NCBI GenBank assembly: GCA_946413265.1
Contig: CAMKJU010000012.1
Span: forward strand, 1 to 63,757
Source of the DNA: an uncultured Lentisphaerota bacterium
GTDB lineage: Bacteria > Verrucomicrobiota > Kiritimatiellia > RFP12 > UBA1067
Length of the DNA stretch: 63,757 nucleotides
Reading direction: 5' to 3'
Below the pieces are notes generated by a model, which worked only from the letters and a program-made list of their open reading frames with translations, was not told where the DNA came from and searched no databases. Position 1 is the first letter of the stretch; every line of letters begins with the position of its first letter. The translations under genes were made by a program, and so were the position numbers. Shown one piece after another: positions 50,670 through 59,941 of this stretch.

Positions 50670-51377
50670 ATGAAAAAAGAAGACATAGAGGCCGTCGTGG
50701 TGTTGAGCGGCGGACAGGACAGCGCGACCTGCCTCGCGCTCGCCGTGCGCCGCCACGGCGCGGACCGCGTCGCCGCCATCACCTTCAACTACGGCCAGCG
50801 CCATGTCCTTGAGACGAAATACGCCAAGGCCCTCGCGCGCCGCTTCGGCATCGCCCGCCACAAGGTGGTGCGGCTCGACTTCTACCGCCACCTCACGCGC
50901 AACGCGCTCATGAACGACGACATCCCGATCGCCAAGCGCGCGGATGCGTCCTGTCCCACGACAGTCGTGGAGGGACGCAACGCCTTCTTTCTGCTCTCCG
51001 CCGGCGTGTGGGCGAAGTCGCTCGGCGCACGCGAGATCTACACAGGGGTGTCGCAGGCCGACTTCTCCGGCTACCCTGACTGCCGGGCGGACTTCATCCG
51101 CGCGCAGCAGCGCATGATGCGCCTTGCAATGGAATGGCCCTTCAAGATCGTCACGCCGTTCATGAACAAGACGAAGTCCGAGGAATGGGCGCTCGCCGCC
51201 AAACTAGGCATCCTCGACATCGTGAAGAACGAGACGCTCACCTGCTACAACGGCATCCCCGGCGCGGGCTGCGGGAAATGCCCGGCCTGCAAGCTCCGCA
51301 ACGCCGGACTCCGCGAATTCGAGAAGCGCCAGCACACAACAAAAGCCAAGCGCGCCACGTCACGCCCGCGTGCTTGA
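50670..51377 (+). CDS. queC: 7-cyano-7-deazaguanine synthase
   Basis: A 235-residue protein with the ATP-pyrophosphatase loop LSGGQDSATCLALAVR, FNYGQRHVLETKYAKALARR, and a zinc motif near the C-terminus (GCGKCPACKLRNAG). It converts 7-carboxy-7-deazaguanine to preQ0 in queuosine synthesis. The ATG at 50670 is only about three bases downstream of the expected transcript start, so the mRNA should be nearly leaderless; a frame open from 50649 passes through the promoter. Its last 18 bases overlap, convergently, the end of the phosphatase gene. No other queuosine genes are nearby. Confidence 0.93.
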   Translation: MKKEDIEAVVVLSGGQDSATCLALAVRRHGADRVAAITFNYGQRHVLETKYAKALARRFGIARHKVVRLDFYRHLTRNALMNDDIPIAKRADASCPTTVVEGRNAFFLLSAGVWAKSLGAREIYTGVSQADFSGYPDCRADFIRAQQRMMRLAMEWPFKIVTPFMNKTKSEEWALAAKLGILDIVKNETLTCYNGIPGAGCGKCPACKLRNAGLREFEKRQHTTKAKRATSRPRA

Positions 51378-52514
51378 CAGCTCGAACATCTGGCTCGGCG
51401 TGCGCGCGTCGCCGGGATAGAATGTCGCCTTCACGGAACGGTCCGAAACGGCGAGCGTGACATGTCCGGCCGCAACGGCGAACCAGTATTCCACAAGATT
51501 CTGTGCCACCTCGGCGATGCAGGCGCGGAAGTCCGCGCGCGCACGTTCGTCCGTGATGCGCGACTCATTCAGTGAGCCAAACCCCTTCGGGTCGGTGTAG
51601 AGCGGTTTTGAAAACGCCATCTGCTCGTCCGTCCACACGGCGCTCGTGATGAACTGCGTGAGCTCGCCCTCGATCGATTTGAGCCTCTTGAAGTCGATCA
51701 CGTGGGTGTGTCCCGCGAGAACGATCGCGCGGCGGCGCATGAGCTTCGCGATGAGCGCACGGCGCGCTTCGTTGTACTTGGGCGCGCCGAGAAGGCTCCA
51801 GCGGAACGAGCCGGAATCGCTGAACACGAGGGGACCATGCGTCACGAGAAACAGGTGCCGCGCGCCCTCCGTCTCATCCACGAGGCGGTTGATGCGGTCG
51901 GGATCGGGACAGTTGAAGTCCACCACCACCCAGGCGTCCGGTCCCTGCCGGAAGGAGTACGTGGTGGACTCCACGGTCTGTCCGAGCTCGCGCCCCATCG
52001 TGGCGTTCGACCATGCGTGGTACGCCTCGCACGCGCCGTCGCCGCGGATGTCGTGGTTGCCCTCCACCGCCACGAACGGCAGACGCCCCGCGTAGGCGCG
52101 TTTCATGAGCTGCATCGCGTCGTCGAGCATCAGCTTGTGCGTGGGCTGGTCGTCGCAGTCGCCCTGCACGAGGTCACCGAGCTGCAGCACGAAGCGTGCG
52201 TCGGACGGCAGGCACGCGGCGGAGGCCTTCAGGAGGCGCGGACACCGCTCCGCCCACATGTCACCGTTGCGCATGAACTCGGCGCGCTGCACACGCCAGA
52301 GCCATTCGGCCTTGCGGTCGTTGTCGTAGTGGGTGTGGTAGGTCGATGAGGGAAACGTATCGTAATGCGTGTCGCCTAGCAGCACCACGGAGTAGTCGTC
52401 CGAGTTATGCCGTCCGAGTGACGCACAGCCGCCGAGGCACAATGCACCGGCGGCGCACCCCTTCAACCAGTCCCGTCGTCCAAGACGTGGAAACGCTTCG
52501 TGCTGTTTTTTCAT
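51360..52514 (-). CDS. Tat-exported calcineurin-like metallophosphatase
   Basis: A 384-residue protein: MKKQHEAFPRLGRRDWLKGC, a twin-arginine-type signal (GRRDWLKG) with lipoprotein-like cysteines (CLGGCASLG). The phosphoesterase motifs follow in order: VVLLGDTHYD, LQLGDLVQGDCDD, VEGNHDIRGDG, LVTHGPLVFS and LAGHTHVIDFKRL. It probably hydrolyses phosphoesters in the periplasm. It starts a few bases after the metK stop and may be translated with it. It overlaps the end of queC by 18 bases on the other strand. Confidence 0.85.
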   Translation of the reverse strand: MKKQHEAFPRLGRRDWLKGCAAGALCLGGCASLGRHNSDDYSVVLLGDTHYDTFPSSTYHTHYDNDRKAEWLWRVQRAEFMRNGDMWAERCPRLLKASAACLPSDARFVLQLGDLVQGDCDDQPTHKLMLDDAMQLMKRAYAGRLPFVAVEGNHDIRGDGACEAYHAWSNATMGRELGQTVESTTYSFRQGPDAWVVVDFNCPDPDRINRLVDETEGARHLFLVTHGPLVFSDSGSFRWSLLGAPKYNEARRALIAKLMRRRAIVLAGHTHVIDFKRLKSIEGELTQFITSAVWTDEQMAFSKPLYTDPKGFGSLNESRITDERARADFRACIAEVAQNLVEYWFAVAAGHVTLAVSDRSVKATFYPGDARTPSQMFELSSTRA

Positions 52515-52519
52515 GTTGT

Positions 52520-53704
52520 TTAACCGAGGACATCCTTCAGGGCGGCCACCTTGTCCGTCTTCTCCCAAGGGAAGGCGTCGCGCCCGAAGTGTCCGTAGCT
52601 CGCCGTGTCGCGGTAGCACCAGCCCTTTGGCGTCGTGAGGCCGAGATCGGCGGTGAGCGCGTAGGGACGGAAGTCGAACACCTTGCCGGAGAGTATGAGC
52701 TTCTCGATCTGCTCGTTCGTGACGCCGTGGTTCGTGCCGAACGTCTTCACGCACACGGAGACGGGCCGGTCCACGCCGATCGCGTAGGCCACCTGTATCT
52801 GGCAGCGGTCCGCGTAGCCGGCGGCGACGATGTTCTTCGCCGCGTAGCGCGCGTAGTAGGCGGCGCTGCGGTCCACCTTCGAGGGATCCTTGCCGGAGAA
52901 GGCGCCGCCACCGTGAGCGGCCATGCCGCCGTATGTGTCGACGATGATCTTGCGCCCGGTGAGGCCACTGTCGCCGGTGGGGCCGCCCACCACGAACTTG
53001 CCGGTGGGGTTCACGTAGAAGCGCGTGCGGTTCGTGAGGAGCTTCGTCTTCGCGAGGCGGTCGCGGGCAATTTCCTCAATCTGCGCGTAGGACTTCTTGT
53101 TCGCGCCCTCCTCGGTGGTCTGGTGCGAGATGACGACCGTGTCAATCGCGACGGGGCGTCCGTCCTCGTAGACGACGGAAAGCTGGCTCTTGGAGTCGGG
53201 GCGCAGGAACGGCAACTTGCGCGTCTTGCGCAGGCGCGCGAAGTGGACCAACAGCTCGTGCGCGTACATGATCGGGGCGGGCATGAGCGACGGCGTCTCG
53301 CGCGTCGCGTAGCCGAACATCATGCCCTGGTCGCCCGCGCCCTGCTTCTTGACATCTTTGCGGTTTACGCCCACCGCGATGTCGGGGCTCTGGTCGTGGA
53401 GTGCGCTCACGTAGTTGAACGTGTTCCAGCTGAAGCCCTCTACGGGACAGTCGTAGCCGATGTCCTTCACAACGCTACGGGCGATTTCCTGCGTGTTGAC
53501 CGTATCGAATCCCTCGCTGGTGATCTCGCCCATGTTCACGACGAGGCCGGGACCGCACATCGTCTCGCAGGCGACGTGCGCGCGCGCGTCCTTCGCGAGG
53601 CAGGCGTCCAGAATCGCGTCGGAGATCTGGTCGGCGACTTTGTCGGGGTGGCCTTCCGAGACAGACTCGGAAGTAAAAACGTGCCGTGCGGCATGTTTTT
53701 GCAT
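52520..53704 (-). CDS. metK: S-adenosylmethionine synthetase
   Basis: A 394-residue protein with the MetK signatures [52 protein letters not shown] and [20 protein letters not shown]. It makes SAM from methionine and ATP, the cofactor for the radical SAM enzymes among others. A TATGGTATACT box at 53830-53835 leaves a leader of about 119 bases with several possible hairpins. Start at 53704 from [10 protein letters not shown]. Confidence 0.95.
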   Translation of the reverse strand: MQKHAARHVFTSESVSEGHPDKVADQISDAILDACLAKDARAHVACETMCGPGLVVNMGEITSEGFDTVNTQEIARSVVKDIGYDCPVEGFSWNTFNYVSALHDQSPDIAVGVNRKDVKKQGAGDQGMMFGYATRETPSLMPAPIMYAHELLVHFARLRKTRKLPFLRPDSKSQLSVVYEDGRPVAIDTVVISHQTTEEGANKKSYAQIEEIARDRLAKTKLLTNRTRFYVNPTGKFVVGGPTGDSGLTGRKIIVDTYGGMAAHGGGAFSGKDPSKVDRSAAYYARYAAKNIVAAGYADRCQIQVAYAIGVDRPVSVCVKTFGTNHGVTNEQIEKLILSGKVFDFRPYALTADLGLTTPKGWCYRDTASYGHFGRDAFPWEKTDKVAALKDVLG

Positions 53705-53829
53705 GTTCTACTCTCTTTCTTCGTACTTGCGAAGCGCATCCGGGGGAACATCCCGAACCACCGTGGCTGACGCTCGGTTGGCGCAGGGGCAACCCGCCCC
53801 CGCTTCCTGATGCAGAATCGAATGGCAAG

Positions 53830-53835
53830 AGTATA
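53830..53835 (-). promoter_or_regulatory. extended -10 box of metK
   Basis: TATGGTATACTCTT on the minus strand; start near 53823 and a 119-base leader. Confidence 0.6.
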
Positions 53836-53897
53836 CCATACTCGGCCTCCGATGGCGAGTGGAAAGTTGGCTACCGCCGTATGCTATTTTACGTATG

Positions 53898-55874
53898 CTA
53901 TTTTATTGCCTTTAGTGCCTTAATCTGGTCGCGGAGATATGCGGCGCGTTCGAATTCAAGGGCGTCAGCAGCCTGCACCATTTCCTCCTGCAGCGCGGCA
54001 ATCGTCTCGGCCACGTCAAACTTCTCCGGCGTCGCGTTCACGACAGCACGCTCCGTCTTCTTTGCCTCGGAGTAAACGTACACCGCCTCGTTGATCGCGC
54101 GTTTCACGCTCTTCGGCGTGATGTGGTGTGCCTTGTTGTATGCAATCTGCTTCGTGCGGTGATTCTTCGTGATGCGCAGGAGGTCGCGGATGGCATCCGT
54201 CTGATGGTCGGCGTAGAGGATCACGCGTCCGTTGACGTGGCGCGCGCAACGGCCCGCGGTCTGCACGAGCGACGTGGTGGAACGCAGGAAGCCCTCCTTG
54301 TCCGCATCGAGGATCGCAACGAGCGCCACCTCGGGAAAGTCGAGCCCCTCGCGGAGGAGGTTGATGCCGATGAGGCAGTCGAACTCGCCCTTGCGGAGAC
54401 GGCCGAGAATCGCCACGCGCTCGAGCGCGTCGATGCCGCTGTGCAGGTATTCGACTCGCAGGCCCGTTTCGTGCAGATAGGCGGTGAGGTCTTCGGCGGA
54501 ACGTTTCGTGAGCGTGGTCACGAGCACGCGGTCGCCCTTCTCCGCCACTTTGCGGATTTCGGCCATGAGGTCGTCGATTTGGCCCTTGAGCGGACGGATC
54601 TCGATCTCGGGGTCGAGAAGGCCTGTCGGACGAATCACCTGTTCGGCCACGATGGACGACACGTCGTACTCGTAGTCACCCGGCGTCGCGCTCGTGAAGA
54701 CGATCTGGTGGATCTTTCGCTCGAACTCCTCGAAGCGGAGCGGACGGTTGTCCTTCGCGCTCGGCAGGCGGAATCCGTAGTCCACGAGCTTCTGCTTGCG
54801 CGCCTGGTCGCCGTTGAACATTGCGCGGAGCTGCGGCACGGCCACGTGGGACTCGTCGATGATCGTCAGGAAATCGTCGGGGAAGTAGTCGAGCAGGCAC
54901 TCCGGCGGCTCGCCGGGGGCGCGTCCGGTGAGCGGACGCGAGTAGTTCTCGATACCGTTGCAGTAGCCGAGCTGGCGCATCATCTCGATGTCGTATTCCG
55001 TGCGCTCGCGGATACGCTGCGCCTCGATGTACTTCTTGCGTTCCTCGAAGAAGAGGAGACGTTCCTTCAACTCCTCCGTAATCCGCTGGTAAGCGGCCTC
55101 CATCTTTTCCTTCGGCATCACGAACTGCTTAGCTGGCGTGACGACGGCGGCGGGCATGGAGACGCCGGGCTTGAAGTCGGGCACGGAGAGCTGGCGGATG
55201 GAGTCGATCTCGTCGCCGAAGAACTCTACGCGGATGCCGTCCGTCGCGTAGGCGGGGAAGATGTCCACCACGTCCCCGCGCACGCGGAACGTGCCGGGGG
55301 AGTAGTCGAGGTCGTTGCGCACGTACTGCGCGGCGATGAGCCGGTCCACGAGGCTGCCACGTCCGCAGTTTTCGCCCTGCTTGAATCCGACGGCCAGGTT
55401 GCGATATTCCGTCGATTCGCCGAGGCCGTAGATGCAGCTCACGGAGGCGACCACGATCACGTCGCGACGCGCGATGAGCGCGTTCGTGGCGGCGAGGCGG
55501 TAACGCTCGATCTCCTCGTTGATCGAGGCATCCTTTTCGATGTAGGTGTCCGTCTGCGGGATGTACGCCTCGGGCTGGTAGTAGTCGTAGTAGGAGATGA
55601 AGTACTCGACGGCGTTCTCGGGGAAGAACTGACGCAGTTCGGCAAACAACTGGGCGGCGAGCGTCTTGTTGTGCGAGAGGATGAGCGTGGGACGGTTCCA
55701 GCGCGCAATGACATTTGCCATCGTGAACGTCTTGCCGCTGCCGGTCACGCCTTGGAGAACGAGACGGTCCTTGCCCTTCTCAAGCCCCTTCACGATCGCG
55801 TCGATCGCCTCCGGCTGATCGCCGGTGGGCTTGAAGTCCGAAACTAGTTTGAAAAGTCGCTCCACAGTATCCAT
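53898..55874 (-). CDS. uvrB: excinuclease ABC subunit B
   Basis: A 658-residue protein with Walker A (LQGVTGSGKTFTMANVIARW), the beta-hairpin region (YYDYYQPEAYIPQTDTYIEK), LTIIDESHVAVPQLRAMFNG, the helicase motifs (FTSATPGDYEY, VATLTKRSAEDL-like, LREGLDFPEVALVAILDAD, QTAGRCARHVNGRVILYAD) and a C-terminal UVR domain (LQEEMVQAADALEFERAAYL). It is the damage-verification helicase of nucleotide excision repair. The ATG at 55874 is chosen from MDTVERLFKL with GAGG close by; a GTG three codons on is possible. A tandem 14-mer TATGCTATTTTA... overlaps its stop. Confidence 0.95.
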   Translation of the reverse strand: MDTVERLFKLVSDFKPTGDQPEAIDAIVKGLEKGKDRLVLQGVTGSGKTFTMANVIARWNRPTLILSHNKTLAAQLFAELRQFFPENAVEYFISYYDYYQPEAYIPQTDTYIEKDASINEEIERYRLAATNALIARRDVIVVASVSCIYGLGESTEYRNLAVGFKQGENCGRGSLVDRLIAAQYVRNDLDYSPGTFRVRGDVVDIFPAYATDGIRVEFFGDEIDSIRQLSVPDFKPGVSMPAAVVTPAKQFVMPKEKMEAAYQRITEELKERLLFFEERKKYIEAQRIRERTEYDIEMMRQLGYCNGIENYSRPLTGRAPGEPPECLLDYFPDDFLTIIDESHVAVPQLRAMFNGDQARKQKLVDYGFRLPSAKDNRPLRFEEFERKIHQIVFTSATPGDYEYDVSSIVAEQVIRPTGLLDPEIEIRPLKGQIDDLMAEIRKVAEKGDRVLVTTLTKRSAEDLTAYLHETGLRVEYLHSGIDALERVAILGRLRKGEFDCLIGINLLREGLDFPEVALVAILDADKEGFLRSTTSLVQTAGRCARHVNGRVILYADHQTDAIRDLLRITKNHRTKQIAYNKAHHITPKSVKRAINEAVYVYSEAKKTERAVVNATPEKFDVAETIAALQEEMVQAADALEFERAAYLRDQIKALKAIK

Positions 55875-55904
55875 TCCCTCACTCACGTGCCTCTTTATTA
55901 ATTG

Positions 55905-55980
55905 TCCATGTAGAACATGCAGAACATATAAATCATCTGGATGTTTTGCATGTTCTACCTGTTCTACATGGATAATTATC
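55905..55980. repeat. palindromic TGTAGAACATG repeat between uvrB and ribBA
   Basis: TCCATGTAGAACATGCAGAACAT (split by two bases in reading) at about 55909 and its near complement ending TTCTACATGGA at about 55975 form a hairpin; the right arm has one extra GTAGAACA unit. Flanks are TAATT/AATTA. It could be a terminator-like element or a MITE. Confidence 0.6.
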
Positions 55981-56007
55981 TCATCAGATAGTGTCGAAAG
56001 CAATAGT

Positions 56008-57198
56008 CTAGATCAAATGGCCCATCTTCTCGCGCTTGGTATCGAGGTAGCGCTTGTCGAAGGCGGTGGGGCTTATCACTATCGGCACGCGCTCCGTGAT
56101 CTCGATGCCGTAGCCGGCGAGACCCTTGATCTTGCAGGGATTGTTCGTCATCAGGCGTACCTGGCTCACGCCGAGGTCGGCGAGTATCTGCGCGCCTTCG
56201 CCGTACTCGCGCAGGTCGGGCGCGAAACCGAGTTTCACGTTGGCCTCAACGGTGTCGAGTCCGTTTTCCTGCAGGTGGTAGGCGTGGAGTTTGTTCGCAA
56301 GTCCGATGCCGCGCCCTTCCTGGCGCATGTAGAGAATCGCTCCGCGTCCTTCGCGGTCGATCATCCGCATCGCCTCGTGCAGTTGGTGTCCGCAGTCGCA
56401 ACGCTCGCTGCCGAACACGTCGCCGGTGAAGCACTCGGAGTGTACGCGAACGAGCGCGGGCCCGCCGTACGCGAGGTCGCCCTTGAAGAGCGCGAGATGT
56501 TCGAGACCCGTCACGCGCGAACGGTACATGCGCAGGCGGAAGCGTCCGAAATCGGTCGGCAGATCAACCTCCTCAACCATCTCCACTAGCTTCTCGCGCG
56601 TGCGGCGGTACTCGATGAGCGAGGCAATCGTCATGAAGCGAAGGTTGTGCGCGCGCACGAACTCGGTGAGGTCGGGGAGACGCGCCATCGTGCCGTCGTC
56701 CTTCATGATCTCACAGCAAAGCCCCACCTCGCGTAGTCCTGCCAGACGGCAGAGGTCCACGGTCGCCTCCGTGTGGCCCGCGCGTTTCAGGACGCCGCCC
56801 GCGCGCGCCTCGAGCGGGAACATGTGGCCTGGGCGGCGGAAGTCTGACGGCTTCGCGCCCTCGCGCACGCACGCGAGGGCAGTCATGGAGCGCTCGGCTG
56901 CGGAGATGCCGGTCGTAGTCTCCACGGAGTCGATCGAAACGGTGAACGCGGTCTGGTGGTTGTCGGTGTTCGCGGACACCATCTGCGGCAGGTCGAGCCG
57001 TTCGCAGAACGCCCGGCTCATCGGCATGCAGATGAGGCCCTTGGCGTAGGAGGCCATGAAGTTTACGTTCGCAGTGGTGGCGAACTCGGCGGCGCAGATG
57101 CAGTCGCCCTCGTTTTCGCGGTCCTCGTCATCCGTGACCACGATGATCTCGCCGCGACGCAGCGCGGCAAGGCAGTCTTCTACCGTGTCAAAATTCAT
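56008..57198 (-). CDS. ribBA: bifunctional DHBP synthase / GTP cyclohydrolase II
   Basis: A 396-residue fusion. The RibB half has [40 protein letters not shown] and [14 protein letters not shown]; the RibA half has [20 protein letters not shown] (zinc cysteines), [20 protein letters not shown] and [19 protein letters not shown]. It supplies both precursors of riboflavin. The ATG at 57198 overlaps the preceding stop (ATGA), so it is translated with the envelope genes upstream. Confidence 0.95.
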   Translation of the reverse strand: MNFDTVEDCLAALRRGEIIVVTDDEDRENEGDCICAAEFATTANVNFMASYAKGLICMPMSRAFCERLDLPQMVSANTDNHQTAFTVSIDSVETTTGISAAERSMTALACVREGAKPSDFRRPGHMFPLEARAGGVLKRAGHTEATVDLCRLAGLREVGLCCEIMKDDGTMARLPDLTEFVRAHNLRFMTIASLIEYRRTREKLVEMVEEVDLPTDFGRFRLRMYRSRVTGLEHLALFKGDLAYGGPALVRVHSECFTGDVFGSERCDCGHQLHEAMRMIDREGRGAILYMRQEGRGIGLANKLHAYHLQENGLDTVEANVKLGFAPDLREYGEGAQILADLGVSQVRLMTNNPCKIKGLAGYGIEITERVPIVISPTAFDKRYLDTKREKMGHLI

Positions 57199-57911
57199 TT
57201 TCTCTTCTTCGCCGCCTTCAGTAGGGCAGCCGCCTCGGCCTTCGCCTCTGGGTCCGCCAGAAGCGTCTTGTACTGCTCTGCGTATTTGTCCCTCTCGCTC
57301 GGCCACGTCTGCCTGAACCATACGATATCGCGTAGGGCCTCGCCCTTCGACTCCTTCGTACCCTCGGCCAAGCAGGCAGCGATGTCCTCTTCCAATTCCT
57401 TTTTCGCCTTTTCAATGGAGTCGAGGATGGCCTGCGCCTCCTCGGCCTCTCCGGGTCTTCTGCTCTTCAGCGCGGCCTTGAACGGCGCGAGGTCCGCCCC
57501 TTCGCCCCTCACCTTGCCCATGACGTAGCGTTGGTCGTAGTTGCGGAACTTCTTCAGAACCACTCCGTTGATTAGATGCCCGGGAATTGGAAGATCCATG
57601 ATCGCCTCGGTGATGGCCACGGCGGCGTCGTTCTTGTCCGAACCAGAGTACACCTCCTTGCCGGATGCGTTCTTCACGCGGATGTCTGGCACGTTGCCGC
57701 CGTTGCGGAGCGTGGCCCTCATCGCGACAGGATGTCCGGCCTCGCGGTACCCCAGAACGGTCTTCTTGAGGAACGCAACGGCATTCTGGCTTTCCACGTC
57801 GCCCCGCGCCCAGTCTACTGTGACGGTGACCTTCCGGCGACCGGAGGTGCCAGCGAACGCTGCGGATATAAGCGCGCAGACGCAGACGATGAGAAAAAGG
57901 TGCCTTCTCAT
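57195..57911 (-). CDS. exported hypothetical protein
   Basis: A 238-residue protein with a signal peptide ([20 protein letters not shown]) and a mature start [20 protein letters not shown]. The rest is helical and charged ([40 protein letters not shown], [12 protein letters not shown]) with no known motif. Coupled by ATGA overlaps to the vWA-protein gene upstream and to ribBA downstream. Probably a periplasmic partner of the vWA protein. Confidence 0.7.
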   Translation of the reverse strand: MRRHLFLIVCVCALISAAFAGTSGRRKVTVTVDWARGDVESQNAVAFLKKTVLGYREAGHPVAMRATLRNGGNVPDIRVKNASGKEVYSGSDKNDAAVAITEAIMDLPIPGHLINGVVLKKFRNYDQRYVMGKVRGEGADLAPFKAALKSRRPGEAEEAQAILDSIEKAKKELEEDIAACLAEGTKESKGEALRDIVWFRQTWPSERDKYAEQYKTLLADPEAKAEAAALLKAAKKRK

Positions 57912-59941
57912 TTCATTTCCTTTTCGTATGGGACAGCGATTCCGTAGGCGGCGGCGAACGCATGGATGTCCGCCAAGAGTTTCTTGCTCGGTTTGCGAGT
58001 GTACTCGGCGATCTGCTCGTAGAGACGCCGCGTGGCCCATTCGGTGCGGACATCCTGGTCCATCTGCTGGGCAGAGGCGAAAGACAGCGTGAACATGCTC
58101 TCGAACGGCGTCACGGAATTCAATCCGCGCATCTGGAACACGAGTTCCTTCTGGTCCGCCGGACACACTCCGTATATCTCCACAGGCTCGTCCTCGCAGA
58201 GGTTCGTAACGAGCTTCGGATATGTTTCGGCTCGGGACGAGGCGGTGAAGATCACGGCAACGTCGGTGAGCACCGGCTTCTCAAACTTCTTAGAGAGGTC
58301 CGGCACGCCCTTTGCGGCCTGCCAGCGCAGACCCTTGTGGCACGCCCATCCGCCGCGATTGCAGCGCGTAAGCATGTCCATCAGGTAGGCGTTCGCCTCG
58401 GGCTTGACGCCGTACATGAAGATCGAGACCAGACCGCCATTCAGCTCGGAGAAGCGGGAGATGATCTCCGCCGAGCGTGTCATGCCGCTCGTAGCGTCAC
58501 CGTCCGTCGCCACGAAAGCCACGATCGGACGCGCCGGGTCGCGCGGCAGCGTGAGCACGCTGCGGAGAGTGCGGAACACGTCCGTGTTGCCGTGCGCCTT
58601 GAGCGTCCTGAGCCACTTGCGGGACTCCTCGACGGAGTTCACGTCCACTTCGCGCCACGCCGTATCGGGAAAGGCGTAGGAGAACTTGTCGCGGAACGCA
58701 ACCACGTTGAAACGGTCCCCCGTGTTGAGACGGTCAAGCGCCTCCAGTACGGCGTTGCGGCACGAGCTGAGGCGATCGTTGCCGATTGAGCCGGAGGCAT
58801 CGAGCATGAACACGATGTCCTTCGAGACAATTGGCAGCGGATTGAGGGGATTGGAGGCCACGCGGATCCTAAAGTACTTGCGGCTGGGGTTTTTCGGGTC
58901 GATCCAGAATCCAAGTCCCACGTTCACGTTCTTGTCGAACGGACGCCCTGTTGCGACCTTTTCGTCGCGCAGCTTGCGCACAGCCGCCTTCTCCTGCTCC
59001 ACGATGGCCTCGTCCACGCGCGCCATGGCCGGTGGCGCTGTCGGCGGCTTCGCGGCCTTAGCAGCCTCCTCCGCCAGCTTCTCGGCTCGCACCTGCTCAA
59101 CAGTCTTGCCCGCCTTCTTCGCAGCAGCTGCCTCGGCGGCATCGCGACGCCTCTGGGCCTCCTCAGCTTCTGAAAGGATCGTGAACGCAGCAGGCGCGCC
59201 TTCCGACAGGGTCGCAGCCCCGCCTACGCTGCCAGGCGCCCGCCGCGGTGCCGCACGAGGAGCTGCGGGGGCGGGGGCGGCGACAGGCGAGCCACCACTT
59301 TCCTTGCTTGGGGCGAGGCTTGACGAGATGGACGGAGCTGTAGATGATGCGGTAAAGGCGGACTCCGTGCTCTCTATCAAGTCGAACGCCGGGACGATGT
59401 CCGCAGCGTGCGCCACGCGCTCCACCTTGGGGATTACGACACGCGGCAGCGCTTCGCGGACATCCGGCACCGTCGGCTCCGGCACAGAGAGGATGTCCTG
59501 GCGCGGCTGCCATTCGGCCGCCTCGACGGCGCGCGGCGTAACGTCCGGCTGCGCAGGCGCCATGATGGACGCGGGGGTTTCCGGCATCTCTGGCACCACC
59601 GAGCCTGTCACGTCGCCGGAAAGACGCTCCACACGGTCCACCTGGCGCTCTTCGTCGGGTGCCGGCGCGGGACGCGGTACGTCGCGGATGATCTCCGCAA
59701 GCGGGTCGCCCTCGTACTTCCGCATCTGCATCTGCGGAAGGTCTTTCGTCAGTTTGCGGTCGGTGTGGACTTTTTCCACCGTTGGAGTGAAGGAGTAGTC
59801 GGAAACAGAGAGCATCAGCCCGATGTGTACGGCCACGGAGACTATCAGCAGCACGATGATGAGCATGAAGCTCCGCTCGCGGCTCTCTTCGTTCGTCTTC
59901 TCGAAATCGGCTTCCAGAGTCTGCGCGGCATCTGCACTCAT
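57908..59941 (-). CDS. membrane-anchored von Willebrand A domain protein
   Basis: A 677-residue protein with one N-terminal membrane helix (FMLIIVLLIVSVAVHIGLML), a long proline/alanine-rich periplasmic linker (residues about 60-300) of TonB-like composition, a coiled-coil stretch (AEEAQRRRDAAEAAAAKKAG) and a vWA domain with the metal-binding motif VFMLDASGSIGNDRL and VAFVATDGDATSG. Such proteins bind partners in the periplasm. ATGA overlaps couple it to the TPR gene upstream and the exported protein gene downstream. Confidence 0.8.
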   Translation of the reverse strand: MSADAAQTLEADFEKTNEESRERSFMLIIVLLIVSVAVHIGLMLSVSDYSFTPTVEKVHTDRKLTKDLPQMQMRKYEGDPLAEIIRDVPRPAPAPDEERQVDRVERLSGDVTGSVVPEMPETPASIMAPAQPDVTPRAVEAAEWQPRQDILSVPEPTVPDVREALPRVVIPKVERVAHAADIVPAFDLIESTESAFTASSTAPSISSSLAPSKESGGSPVAAPAPAAPRAAPRRAPGSVGGAATLSEGAPAAFTILSEAEEAQRRRDAAEAAAAKKAGKTVEQVRAEKLAEEAAKAAKPPTAPPAMARVDEAIVEQEKAAVRKLRDEKVATGRPFDKNVNVGLGFWIDPKNPSRKYFRIRVASNPLNPLPIVSKDIVFMLDASGSIGNDRLSSCRNAVLEALDRLNTGDRFNVVAFRDKFSYAFPDTAWREVDVNSVEESRKWLRTLKAHGNTDVFRTLRSVLTLPRDPARPIVAFVATDGDATSGMTRSAEIISRFSELNGGLVSIFMYGVKPEANAYLMDMLTRCNRGGWACHKGLRWQAAKGVPDLSKKFEKPVLTDVAVIFTASSRAETYPKLVTNLCEDEPVEIYGVCPADQKELVFQMRGLNSVTPFESMFTLSFASAQQMDQDVRTEWATRRLYEQIAEYTRKPSKKLLADIHAFAAAYGIAVPYEKEMK

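Noticed and set aside
53705..53835. SAM-I type riboswitch in the metK leader
   Set aside because: GGCAACC occurs only on the opposite strand and the kink-turn and GA motifs are missing; recorded only as a possible structured leader.
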